Below are positions 8,684 through 16,259 of a stretch of 64,000 bases of DNA, piece by piece. The notes under the pieces are model-generated. The model saw only the letters and a list, made by a program, of their open reading frames with translations. It searched no databases and was not told where the DNA came from. Made by a program: the position numbers and the translations under genes. The stretch's first letter is position 1. Each line of letters opens with the position of its first letter. Origin of the DNA: Streptomyces capillispiralis (GTDB taxonomy: Bacteria; Actinomycetota; Actinomycetes; Streptomycetales; Streptomycetaceae); assembly GCF_007829875.1 (NCBI RefSeq), contig NZ_VIWV01000001.1, forward strand, positions 5,860,501 to 5,924,500, written 5' to 3'.

Positions 8684-10219
8684 TCAGCTCAGGTCGCCGG
8701 CGGCGGCCCGCTCGGCGAGCCGGACCAGCGTGCGCACCGCCGAACCCGTACCGCCCTTGGGGGTGTAGCCGAAGGGGCCGCCCTCGTTGAAGGCCGGGCC
8801 CGCGATGTCGAGGTGGGCCCAGGTGATGCCCTCGCCGACGAACTCGCGCAGGAACAGGCCGGCGACCAGTCCGCCGCCCATCCGCTCGCCCATGTTGGCG
8901 ATGTCGGCCGTGGCCGAGTCCATGCCCTTGCGCAGGTGCTCCGGCAGCGGCATCGGCCACGCCGGCTCGCCCACCTCCTCGGCGACCTCGTGCACGGCGG
9001 CGCGGAAGGCGTCGTCGTTGGCCATGACGCCGAACGTGCGGCTGCCCAGGGCCAGCACCATCGCGCCGGTCAGGGTGGCCACGTCCACGATCGCGTCCGG
9101 CTTCTCCTGGGAGGCGGCCCACAGCGCGTCCGCGAGCACGAGCCGGCCCTCGGCGTCGGTGTTGAGCACCTCCACGGTCTTGCCGCTGTACATGCGCAGC
9201 ACGTCACCCGGACGGGTCGCCGAGCCCGAGGGCATGTTCTCGGCCAGCGCCAGCCAGCCGGTCACGTTGACCTCCAGGCCGAGGCGGGCGGCGGCGACGA
9301 CCGCGGCGAACACGGCGGCGGCACCGCTCATGTCGCACTTCATCGTCTCGTTGTGGCCGGCCGGCTTCAGCGAGATGCCGCCCGAGTCGTAGGTGATGCC
9401 CTTGCCGACCAGGGCGAGGTGCTTCTTCGCCTTGGACGAGGTGTACGACAGCTTCACCAGGCGCGGACCGGACGCGGAGCCGGCGCCGACGCCGAGGATG
9501 CCGCCGTAGCCGCCCTTGGCCAGGGCCTTCTCGTCGAGCACCTGCACCTTGATGCCGTGCTCCTTGGCCGCCGCCTGGGCGACGGCGGCGAACGCCTCCG
9601 GGTTGAGGTCGTTCGGCGGGGTGTTGATCAGGTCGCGGGCGCGGTTCAGCTCCTCGGCGACGGCGGTCGCGCGCTCGACGGCGGCCTTGAACGCCTTGTC
9701 GCGGGGCTTGCCGCCGACCAGCGCGGCCTCGGCGAGCGGCGCCTTGCCGTTCTTCTTGCCGCCGTTGCCGTTGTCCTTGTAGGCGTCGAAGGAGTACGCG
9801 CCCAGCAGCACGCCCTCGGCGACCGCGCCGGCGTCGGCGGCGTCCGTCAGGGGCAGGGCGAACGCGGCCTTCTTGGTGCCGGTGAGGGTGCGGGCGGCCA
9901 CGCCGGCCGCCTTGCGCAGGGCCTCGGTGCCGTAGCCGGAGTCCTTCCCGGGCTGGGGGCCGAGGCCGACCGCCACCACGAGCGGCGCCTTGAAGCCGGC
10001 CGGCGCGGGGAGCTTCGTCACCTCGCCCTCGGCACCCGACGCGCCGAGCGTCTCCAGGACGGCGGCGAGCCGGCCGTCGTACGCCTGGTCCACGGCCTCG
10101 GCGCCCGGTGCGACGACCGGGGCCCCGGGCTTCGACGCGGAGCCCTTGGCGACACCGATCACGATCGCGTCGGCCCGCAGGCCGGGGACCGCGGCGGTGC
10201 TGAGAGTGAGAGCAGTCAC
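8684..10219 (-). CDS. pepA: Leucyl aminopeptidase (peptidase M17)
   Basis: The 511-aa cytosolic di-zinc aminopeptidase removes N-terminal residues from peptides. The family signature NTDAEGRLVLADAL is present (about residue 350), as are the metal/bicarbonate-site segments GKGITYDSGGISLKP and CDMSGAAAV. Length matches the family. It has its own terminator downstream and a promoter-like TAGGGT box upstream, so it is probably monocistronic. The same order (aminopeptidase next to the E2 gene) occurs in mycobacteria. Confidence 0.96.
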   Translation of the reverse strand: MTALTLSTAAVPGLRADAIVIGVAKGSASKPGAPVVAPGAEAVDQAYDGRLAAVLETLGASGAEGEVTKLPAPAGFKAPLVVAVGLGPQPGKDSGYGTEALRKAAGVAARTLTGTKKAAFALPLTDAADAGAVAEGVLLGAYSFDAYKDNGNGGKKNGKAPLAEAALVGGKPRDKAFKAAVERATAVAEELNRARDLINTPPNDLNPEAFAAVAQAAAKEHGIKVQVLDEKALAKGGYGGILGVGAGSASGPRLVKLSYTSSKAKKHLALVGKGITYDSGGISLKPAGHNETMKCDMSGAAAVFAAVVAAARLGLEVNVTGWLALAENMPSGSATRPGDVLRMYSGKTVEVLNTDAEGRLVLADALWAASQEKPDAIVDVATLTGAMVLALGSRTFGVMANDDAFRAAVHEVAEEVGEPAWPMPLPEHLRKGMDSATADIANMGERMGGGLVAGLFLREFVGEGITWAHLDIAGPAFNEGGPFGYTPKGGTGSAVRTLVRLAERAAAGDLS

Positions 10220-10291
10220 GGTGGTGAAATCTCGCTTCCGATGTGAAGTTGCGGTGGCCGAAAGGTGTGGGTCGACCGGGCCCGGCAGCCG

Positions 10292-10297
10292 ACCCTA
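10292..10297 (-). promoter_or_regulatory. -10 box of pepA
   Basis: TAGGGT on the minus strand lies 72 nt upstream of the pepA ATG and is the best -10 hexamer in the 299-nt gap between pepA and the divergent GH114 gene. I see no other clear feature in that gap. Confidence 0.45.
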
Positions 10298-10518
10298 ATC
10301 GCCATGTCTGGGTGCGGTCCCGTCGGGGCCTTCCCCGGTGCGGCGAACACTCGGGAACGAGACTACGCGCGTGTGCGCGCCCGCTCCCGCACACGGGTGT
10401 TCACCGGGCGGCCCCCTCCGGGGCCCCGCCGTCGGGCCGCCGGGCGACGACGATCATCCTTGAGGTTCCTGTGTGCCCCCCGTGGCGCCGACCACGCCGC
10501 CCCGTCCTGGAGACCCCG

Positions 10519-11307
10519 GTGAGACGACCCTCCCTGCTTGTCGCGCTGCTCGCCCTCTTGCTCGCCGCCTGCACCACCGCGCCCGGGCCCGACGCGAAGG
10601 CGCCCGGCGACCGCTGGCAGCCACGGCCCGGCACGGACTGGCAGTGGCAGCTCAGCGGGCGCCTGGACACCTCCGTCGACGTCCCGGTGTACGACATCGA
10701 CGGCTTCGACCACTCCCGGGAGACCGTCGAGGCGCTGCACCGCGACGGCCGCAAGGTGATCTGCTACCTGTCCACCGGGGCCTGGGAGGACTTCCGCCCG
10801 GACGCCGGCGACTTCCCCACGTCGGTGATCGGCCGGGGCAACGGCTGGGAGGGCGAGCGCTGGCTCGACATCCGCCGCACCGACGTGCTGGAGCCGCTCA
10901 TGGCGGAGCGCATCGACATGTGCCGCGACAAGGGCTTCGACGCGGTGGAGCCGGACAACATGGACGGCTACCGCAACCGCACCGGCTTCCCGCTCACCGC
11001 CGGCGACCAGCTCCGCTACAACCGTCTCGTGGCCCGGCTCGCCCACGAGCGCGGCATGGCCGTCGGCCTGAAGAACGACCTGGACCAGATCCCGGAGCTG
11101 GTCGGCGACTTCGACTTCGCGGTCAACGAGCAGTGCGCGCAGTACGGCGAGTGCGACGAGCTGACGCCGTTCGTCGAGGCGGGCAAGGCCGTCTTCCACG
11201 CCGAGTACGAGCTGCCCACCGAACGCTTCTGCGCCGACTCCCGCCGTCTGAAGCTCAGTTCGCTGCTGAAGGAGTACGAACTCGGCGCATGGCGCCGGGC
11301 ATGCTGA
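10519..11307 (+). CDS. GH114-family (endo-alpha-1,4-polygalactosaminidase-like) lipoprotein
   Basis: The 262-aa exported protein has an N-terminal signal peptide ending in a lipobox (LLAAC, Cys near residue 20), so it should be a lipoprotein on the outer membrane face. The mature part is a TIM-barrel of the GH114/TM1410 type, recognised by VICYLSTGAWEDFRPD, GFDAVEPDNMDGYRN and a C-terminal VFHAEYE. Characterised members cut alpha-1,4-linked polygalactosamine; the substrate here is unknown. The start is the GTG at 10519, which begins the signal peptide and follows a GGAGA; longer upstream frames read through non-coding sequence. Its 3' end overlaps the convergent RDD gene by 53 nt. Confidence 0.88.
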   Translation: MRRPSLLVALLALLLAACTTAPGPDAKAPGDRWQPRPGTDWQWQLSGRLDTSVDVPVYDIDGFDHSRETVEALHRDGRKVICYLSTGAWEDFRPDAGDFPTSVIGRGNGWEGERWLDIRRTDVLEPLMAERIDMCRDKGFDAVEPDNMDGYRNRTGFPLTAGDQLRYNRLVARLAHERGMAVGLKNDLDQIPELVGDFDFAVNEQCAQYGECDELTPFVEAGKAVFHAEYELPTERFCADSRRLKLSSLLKEYELGAWRRAC

Positions 11308-11872
11308 GGCTCACCCCGGTCACGGCCGTGCCCGCCACCCGGTCGGCGAGGGAGCGGCGGGCGGGGCCGAGCACGGGCAGCGCGTTGAACAGGAACAGCG
11401 CCACCGCGACCGCCCACACCAGCACCGACAGCGCGACCTGTCCCTCGACCAGCAGCACACAGGCCACGGCGTACACGGCGACGTCCGCCACCGTGGTCAC
11501 CGCCGCCCGCAGCGCGGCCCGGCCGGGCATCCGCGGGGTGACCTTCAGCCCGGCCAGTCCCTTGCCGACGGTGCGCCCGGCCAGGGCGAGGCACGCCCAC
11601 TGGTAGAGGAACGTGGCGACGACCAGCAGCCCGAAGGCCTGTTCCACGTACAGCACGGACTTGTTCCACAGGGACAGGCCGAGGTCCCCGGAGGCGTCGA
11701 CCACGTCACCGCGCGAGGTCAGCAGGTCGAAGGCGCCCCGGGCGGCCAGGCCGGGCACGTCGGTGACGAGCGTGGAGATCCGCTGGAAGGTGAGCGCCGC
11801 GAGCGCCGACGCCAGCGCCACCACGAGCGCGAAGTCGACGGCCCAGGCCGTGGCACGACGGATTGCCGGCAT
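11255..11872 (-). CDS. RDD family integral membrane protein
   Basis: The 205-aa protein has an RDD-type fold. The family signature is split between the N-terminal RRATAWAVDFALVVALASAL (first membrane segment, with conserved R and D) and AGRTVGKGLAGLKV after the second segment; about four hydrophobic segments are visible in total. RDD proteins are membrane proteins of largely unknown function, some linked to ion transport. An ATG at 11872 is used; a TTG directly precedes it. The gene is convergent with the GH114 lipoprotein gene, with real overlap of the coding ends. Confidence 0.85.
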   Translation of the reverse strand: MPAIRRATAWAVDFALVVALASALAALTFQRISTLVTDVPGLAARGAFDLLTSRGDVVDASGDLGLSLWNKSVLYVEQAFGLLVVATFLYQWACLALAGRTVGKGLAGLKVTPRMPGRAALRAAVTTVADVAVYAVACVLLVEGQVALSVLVWAVAVALFLFNALPVLGPARRSLADRVAGTAVTGVSLSMPGAMRRVRTPSAAN

Positions 11873-11955
11873 CAACGTCCCCCGTTGTCCGATGAGTTGA
11901 GCGCACCAGGCTAACCATGGAGCCCACGGGACCGCAGGGGGAGGCGGGGATCGTT

Positions 11956-12747
11956 TCAGCCCAGTGACATGACGACGAGCGCGGTCGTCGCGGCGGTCTC
12001 CGCGAGCCCCCCGAACACATCACCGGTGACCCCGCCGAAACGGCGGACGCAGTGCCGCAGCAGGAGTTCCGCGCCCACGAGGGCCACCGCCACCGCGACC
12101 ACGGCACGGACGACGTCGTACGCCCCGACGAGCGCGCCCCCGGCCGCCGCGACCCCGGTGACGGCGAGCGCGACACCGGCCGCGCCCGCCCCCGGCACCA
12201 CCCCCGCGACCGCCGCGCCCAGCCCCTCGGGGCGGGCGGGCGGCACCCCGGCGCGGGCGGCCAGGGTGAGCGCCAGCCGCGCCACGACCGCCGACAGCAC
12301 GGCGGCCAGCGCGCCGCGCGCCCAGGACCCGTCGTACGCCCGGGCCAGCGCGGCCACCTGGGCCAGCAGGACGAGGACGAGCGTGAGCACCCCGAACGGT
12401 CCGATGTCCGACTGCTTCATGATCCGCAGGGCGTCCTCGGCCGGCTTGGCGCTGCCGAGCCCGTCCGCGGTGTCGGCGAGCCCGTCGAGGTGCAGCCCCC
12501 GGGTCAGGGCGGCCGGCACGGCCACCGTGGCCACGGCGGCGAGCGGCGCACCGGCGCCGAGGAACAGCAGCAGGAGGCCCGCGGAGGCGGCCGCGACACC
12601 GATCGCCAGCCCGGCCAGCGGGGCGCACAGCATGCCGGCGCGTGCGGCCGGACGGTCCCAGCGGGTGACCCGCACGGGGAGCGCGGTGAGGGTGCCGAAG
12701 GCGAAACGGAGGCCGTCGGCCGGGGGAGCGGTGAAGGGCTCGGGCAT
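11956..12747 (-). CDS. cobS: Adenosylcobinamide-GDP ribazoletransferase (cobalamin synthase)
   Basis: This 263-aa polytopic membrane enzyme joins adenosylcobinamide-GDP with alpha-ribazole in the last steps of B12 assembly. The diagnostic metal-binding motif LHLDGLADTADGLG is present near residue 90, followed by alternating hydrophobic segments typical of CobS. The ATG at 12747 gives the usual length. Partner genes cobT and cobU (as a fusion) lie within 5 kb. It diverges from the membrane-protein gene at 12808, and no B12-riboswitch sequence is visible in the 60-nt gap. Confidence 0.95.
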   Translation of the reverse strand: MPEPFTAPPADGLRFAFGTLTALPVRVTRWDRPAARAGMLCAPLAGLAIGVAAASAGLLLLFLGAGAPLAAVATVAVPAALTRGLHLDGLADTADGLGSAKPAEDALRIMKQSDIGPFGVLTLVLVLLAQVAALARAYDGSWARGALAAVLSAVVARLALTLAARAGVPPARPEGLGAAVAGVVPGAGAAGVALAVTGVAAAGGALVGAYDVVRAVVAVAVALVGAELLLRHCVRRFGGVTGDVFGGLAETAATTALVVMSLG

Positions 12748-12795
12748 CGGCGCAGATTACCGGGCGGTCACCGGGGCGCCCGTGGCAGCTGTGGA

Positions 12796-12801
12796 TAAAG
12801 T
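12796..12801 (+). promoter_or_regulatory. -10 box TAAAGT, predicted leaderless start
   Basis: TAAAGT is followed by 6 nt and then the ATG at 12808. No ribosome binding site is present, which suggests transcription starts at or next to the initiation codon. Confidence 0.5.
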
Positions 12802-12807
12802 GCTCAT

Positions 12808-13551
12808 ATGGGACATTGGTGGGAGCGGAACATCCTGGAGCCGGGCAAGCTTCCGCTGCTCCTCGCCCTCGCGGCCTTCGTCCTCACCTTCCTGATCACC
12901 CGGGTCGTCACCCGGCTGATCCGGGCCGGGAAGGGCCCCTTCGGCAACGTGACGGCCGGCGAGGTGCACATCCATCACGTCGTGCCCGGCGTCATCCTCA
13001 CCGTGATCGGCGGCTTCGGCGCGGTGGCGGGCGGCGGACGCGGCTTCGGGGCGGCGCTCAGCGCGGTCCTGTTCGGGATGGGCGCGGGGCTCGTCCTGGA
13101 CGAGTTCGCCCTGATCCTCCACCTCGACGACGTCTACTGGAGCGAGGCGGGCCGCAAGAGCGTGGAGATGGTCGTCCTCACCGCCGCCCTGGTCGGCCTC
13201 CTGTTGGTCGGGTTCGCGCCGTTCGGCGTCAACGACCTCTCCGAGGACGAACTCCAGAACCGGGCGAGCGTCGCCGCGAACGTCGCGGTGAACTTCCTCT
13301 TCGCGCTCATCGCCCTGAGCAAGGGCAAGACGCGCATCGCCGTCTTCGGCGTGATCGTCCCCGTGGTGGCCCTGATCGGCTGCCTGCGGCTGGCCCGCCC
13401 CGACTCCCCGTGGGCCAAGCGCTTCTACCGGCGCCGGCCCCGCGCCCGGGCGAGGGCGACCCTGCGCGCCTACCACCACGACCGCCGCTGGTCCGGCCCC
13501 CGCCGAGCCCTCCAGGACTGGCTCGGCGGCAAACCCGACCCGTCCCCCTAG
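12808..13551 (+). CDS. Conserved integral membrane protein with HIHH motif
   Basis: The 247-aa protein has about five or six hydrophobic segments and a basic C-terminal tail (RRRPRARARATLRAYHHDRRW). Between the first two segments is GEVHIHHVVPGVILTVIGG, a histidine cluster at the membrane face; DEFALILHLDDVYW follows. The His and acidic residues could bind metal or lipid head groups, but I do not recognise a characterised family and assign no function. Start ATG at 12808; it appears leaderless. The gene is followed by 25-bp tandem repeats and a shared terminator, then the convergent cobT. Confidence 0.82.
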   Translation: MGHWWERNILEPGKLPLLLALAAFVLTFLITRVVTRLIRAGKGPFGNVTAGEVHIHHVVPGVILTVIGGFGAVAGGGRGFGAALSAVLFGMGAGLVLDEFALILHLDDVYWSEAGRKSVEMVVLTAALVGLLLVGFAPFGVNDLSEDELQNRASVAANVAVNFLFALIALSKGKTRIAVFGVIVPVVALIGCLRLARPDSPWAKRFYRRRPRARARATLRAYHHDRRWSGPRRALQDWLGGKPDPSP

Positions 13552-13670
13552 GGACACGGGGAACCGCGCACACCAGGGACACGGGGAACCGCGCACACCA
13601 GGGGCGCGGGGAACCGCGCACACCAGGGGCGCGGGGAACTGCGCACATCAGGGGCGCGGGGAACTGCGCG
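13550..13670. repeat. 25-bp tandem repeat, about 4.8 copies
   Basis: Units start at 13550, 13575, 13600, 13625 and 13650. The first two units are identical (AGGGACACGG then GGAACCGCGCACACC); later ones drift to AGGGGCGCGG then GGAACTGCGC. The last form resembles an intergenic sequence repeated many times in Streptomyces genomes. It begins at the stop codon of the membrane-protein gene and abuts the terminator. Confidence 0.9.
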
Positions 13671-13678
13671 ACGGGGGT

Positions 13679-13697
13679 CCGGGGGCGGAGCCCCCGG
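13679..13697. terminator. Bidirectional terminator between the membrane-protein gene and cobT
   Basis: A perfect 8-bp stem, CCGGGGGC and GCCCCCGG, with a 3-nt loop lies between the converging genes, right after the tandem repeats. Confidence 0.75.
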
Positions 13698-13774
13698 GGA
13701 CGGGACGGGAAGGGGCGGCGGGGGCGCCCACCAGCCCGAACCCCCGCCCCCCGCTCCTCGCCCCACGCCCCTCG

Positions 13775-14917
13775 TCACTCGCGCCCGGCGAGCCCCTCCG
13801 GCCCCACCGAAACGTCCGGCCCCGCCGCAACACCCGGTTCCGCCGAAACGTCCGGCTCCGCCGATTCCCCCGCCCCCTCCTCCGGCAACTCCGCCGCCAG
13901 CGCCGCGGCCGCCTGCACCAGAGGCAGAGCCAGCAACCCTCCCGTCCCCTCGCCCACCCTGATGCCGTGGGAGAGGACCGGCTCCAGGGCCATCCGGTCC
14001 AGCGCCTTCGCCTGCCCCGGCTCACCGCTGTCGTGCGCGGCCAGCCACCAGTCCGGCGCCCGGAACGCGACCCGCTGGGCCACCAGCGCGCACGCCGCCG
14101 TCACCACCCCGTCCAGGACGACCGGCAGCTTCCGCACCGCCGCCTGCAACAGGAAACCCGTCATCGCGGTCAGATCGGCCCCGCCGACCGTCGCGAGCAA
14201 CTGCAACTGGTCGCCCAGCACCGGCCGGGCCCGGCGCAGCGCGTCACGGATCGCCGCACACTTGCGCATCCACGCCAGATCGTCGATCGCCCGGCCGCCG
14301 CGCCCGGTCACCACCGACGCGTCCGTCCCGCACAGCGCGGCCACCAGCACGCCCGCCGCCGTGGTCCCGCCCACGCTCACATCGCCGAGCACCACCAGGT
14401 CCGTACCGGAGTCGGCCTCCTCGTCGGCCACGGCCATTCCCGCCCGGAACGCCGCCTCGGCCTCCTCCGGGGTCAACGCGTCCTCGATGTCGATGCGTCC
14501 GCTGCCCCGCCGCACCCGGTGCCGTACGACGTCCTCGGGCAGCGACTCCGGGTCGCAATCCAGCGCCATGTCGACCACCCGCACCGGCACCCCCAGCCGC
14601 CGGGCCAGCACGGACACCGGACGGCCGCCGTCCAGCACCTCCCGCACCAGGCCGGCCGCGGTGCCCGCGGCGCGCGCCGAGACGTCCAGCTCGGCGATCC
14701 CGTGATCACCGGCGAACAGCACCACCCGCGGGCGTTCGACCGGCCGCACCGGCACCGAGGACTGCGCCGCCGCCAGCCACTCACCCAGGTCGTCGAGGCG
14801 GCCCAGCGACCCGGGCGGCACGATCCGGCGCTCCCGGTGCGCCTCCGCGTCGCGGCGCACCCCGCCGTCCGGACGCTCGATCAGATCGGTGAAGTCGTCG
14901 AGATTAAGCGAGCTCAT
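13775..14917 (-). CDS. cobT: Nicotinate-nucleotide--dimethylbenzimidazole phosphoribosyltransferase
   Basis: The 380-aa enzyme makes alpha-ribazole-5'-phosphate for the lower ligand of cobalamin. Family motifs visible are PPGSLGRLDDLG near the N-terminus, LFAGDHGIAEL, LGDVSVGGTTAAGVL and the C-terminal GIRVGEGTGGLLALPLVQAA. The ATG at 14917 (MSSLNLDD) is chosen because the family starts close to it, although a much longer open frame exists. The last 25 or so residues form a degenerate repeat (AEPDV, AEPGV, AGPDV, VGPEG) beyond the normal enzyme end. CobS and the CobU fusion lie nearby. Confidence 0.95.
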   Translation of the reverse strand: MSSLNLDDFTDLIERPDGGVRRDAEAHRERRIVPPGSLGRLDDLGEWLAAAQSSVPVRPVERPRVVLFAGDHGIAELDVSARAAGTAAGLVREVLDGGRPVSVLARRLGVPVRVVDMALDCDPESLPEDVVRHRVRRGSGRIDIEDALTPEEAEAAFRAGMAVADEEADSGTDLVVLGDVSVGGTTAAGVLVAALCGTDASVVTGRGGRAIDDLAWMRKCAAIRDALRRARPVLGDQLQLLATVGGADLTAMTGFLLQAAVRKLPVVLDGVVTAACALVAQRVAFRAPDWWLAAHDSGEPGQAKALDRMALEPVLSHGIRVGEGTGGLLALPLVQAAAALAAELPEEGAGESAEPDVSAEPGVAAGPDVSVGPEGLAGRE

Positions 14918-15197
14918 TCGCCGAACAGTACCGGCCCCGCTCGAACACGAGGGCGTGCCGGCCGACACCGCGCGCACCGCCTCACCCGCACCACGCCACC
15001 CCGGCGCCGGTCCACCCCGGAACCTCTCCCCGTACGTAACGTTTTGCAAGGGAATGCCGGACATCCGACCGTCCGCCCCCTCCCTCCGCCGTCCGCCCCG
15101 TCTGACCCGTCCGACCGTCGCCGTGCCCCACCTCCGACCCGCCCGTCCCGCCCGTCGCGTCACTCCGTGCCGCACGCCCTCACGCCGGGAGCCGCCC

Positions 15198-16247
15198 ATG
15201 TCCGCGCTCACCCCCGACACCGCGCCCCCCGTGCCGCACGGTTCCGCCCGGGTGCACGAACCGCGCCGCGCGGACTGCCCCTGGTGCGGCTCCGCGCGGC
15301 TGCGCAACCGGCTGCGCACCGGCGACCTGCGCCGGCACCGCCCTGGCCTGTTCACCGTGGACGTCTGCCGGGACTGCGGCCACACCTTCCAGAACCCCCG
15401 CCTCACCGCCGAGGGGCTCGCCTTCTACCGGCGGGCCGTGCGCGGCGCCCCCCGGGACCCCGCCACCGAACGCGTCCTGGCGTTGCACGCCGCCCGGCAC
15501 CGGCGCCGCGCCGCCGCCCGCGCGATGCTCCCCTTCGGCGAACCGGAGAGCTGGCTGGACGTCGGCACCGGACTCGCCCGCTTCCCGCTCTCCGCGCGGG
15601 AGTTCTTCCCGTACACCTCCTTCGACGGCACCGACCTCACCGCGCGGGTCGAGAGAGCCCGCACGCTCGGCCGCGTCGAGGAGGCCCACATCGGGCCCCT
15701 GACGGACCCGGGCGTCATGGCGCGGCTGGCCGGCCGCTACGACGTGGTCAGCCTGCTGCACCACCTGGAACACACCACCGACCCCCGCGCGGAACTCCAC
15801 GCCGCCCTCGATGCCCTGCGCCCCGGCGGCCACCTGCTCGTCGAGACCCTCGACCCGCGCTGCGCCTACGCCGCCCTGTTCGGCCGCTGGTGGCTGCCCT
15901 ACGACCAGCCCCGCCGGCTGCACCTGCTGCCCCCGCGCAACCTCCGCGCGGAACTCGAACTCCTGGGCTGCACCGTCGTCACCGCCGGACACCGCGCGGC
16001 GCACGTGCCGCACGACCTGGCCGGGCTCACCGCCCTCGCCCTCTCGCACGCGCTGCCCGCCCCGGACACCCCCTGGCGGGCCATCCCGCCGACCCCCTTC
16101 CGGCGGCACCTGCGCACGGTCCTGCTGCGCGCCGGCACCCCGCTGGTGGTCGCGGCCGCGGTGACGGACCTGGCCCTCGCACCCCTGGTCCGCCACACGC
16201 CGTTCGCCAACGCCTACCGGATCGTCGCGCGCAAGCCGGAGAGCTGA
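15198..16247 (+). CDS. Class I SAM-dependent methyltransferase with N-terminal zinc ribbon
   Basis: The 349-aa protein starts with a CxxC...CxxC ribbon (CPWC at about residue 28 and CRDC at about residue 60, followed by GHTFQNPRLT), then a Rossmann methyltransferase domain with motif I SWLDVGTGLARFPL and a later YDVVSLLHHLEHTTDP segment. This ribbon-plus-methyltransferase layout occurs in methyltransferases of small molecules and sugars; the substrate cannot be told. It starts at the ATG at 15198 with GGGAG upstream. It sits between cobT and the cobU fusion but shows nothing specific to corrin methylation, so a role in B12 synthesis is doubtful. Confidence 0.85.
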   Translation: MSALTPDTAPPVPHGSARVHEPRRADCPWCGSARLRNRLRTGDLRRHRPGLFTVDVCRDCGHTFQNPRLTAEGLAFYRRAVRGAPRDPATERVLALHAARHRRRAAARAMLPFGEPESWLDVGTGLARFPLSAREFFPYTSFDGTDLTARVERARTLGRVEEAHIGPLTDPGVMARLAGRYDVVSLLHHLEHTTDPRAELHAALDALRPGGHLLVETLDPRCAYAALFGRWWLPYDQPRRLHLLPPRNLRAELELLGCTVVTAGHRAAHVPHDLAGLTALALSHALPAPDTPWRAIPPTPFRRHLRTVLLRAGTPLVVAAAVTDLALAPLVRHTPFANAYRIVARKPES

Positions 16248-16259
16248 CCCGCCGGGGCG

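Noticed and set aside
10243..10518. Longer N-terminus for the GH114 protein
   Set aside because: The extension reads the pepA upstream region and would place the signal peptide and lipobox about 100 residues inside the protein.
13552..14705. Coding frame through the 25-bp tandem repeats
   Set aside because: It yields repetitive HTRDTGNRA-type peptide and continues antisense to cobT.
14918..15197. Cobalamin riboswitch before cobT, cobS or the CobU fusion
   Set aside because: No B12-box-like sequence is visible in the gaps upstream of these genes.
14918..15406. 163-residue extension of CobT
   Set aside because: The extension has no similarity to the family and lies antisense to the methyltransferase gene and in the intergenic region.
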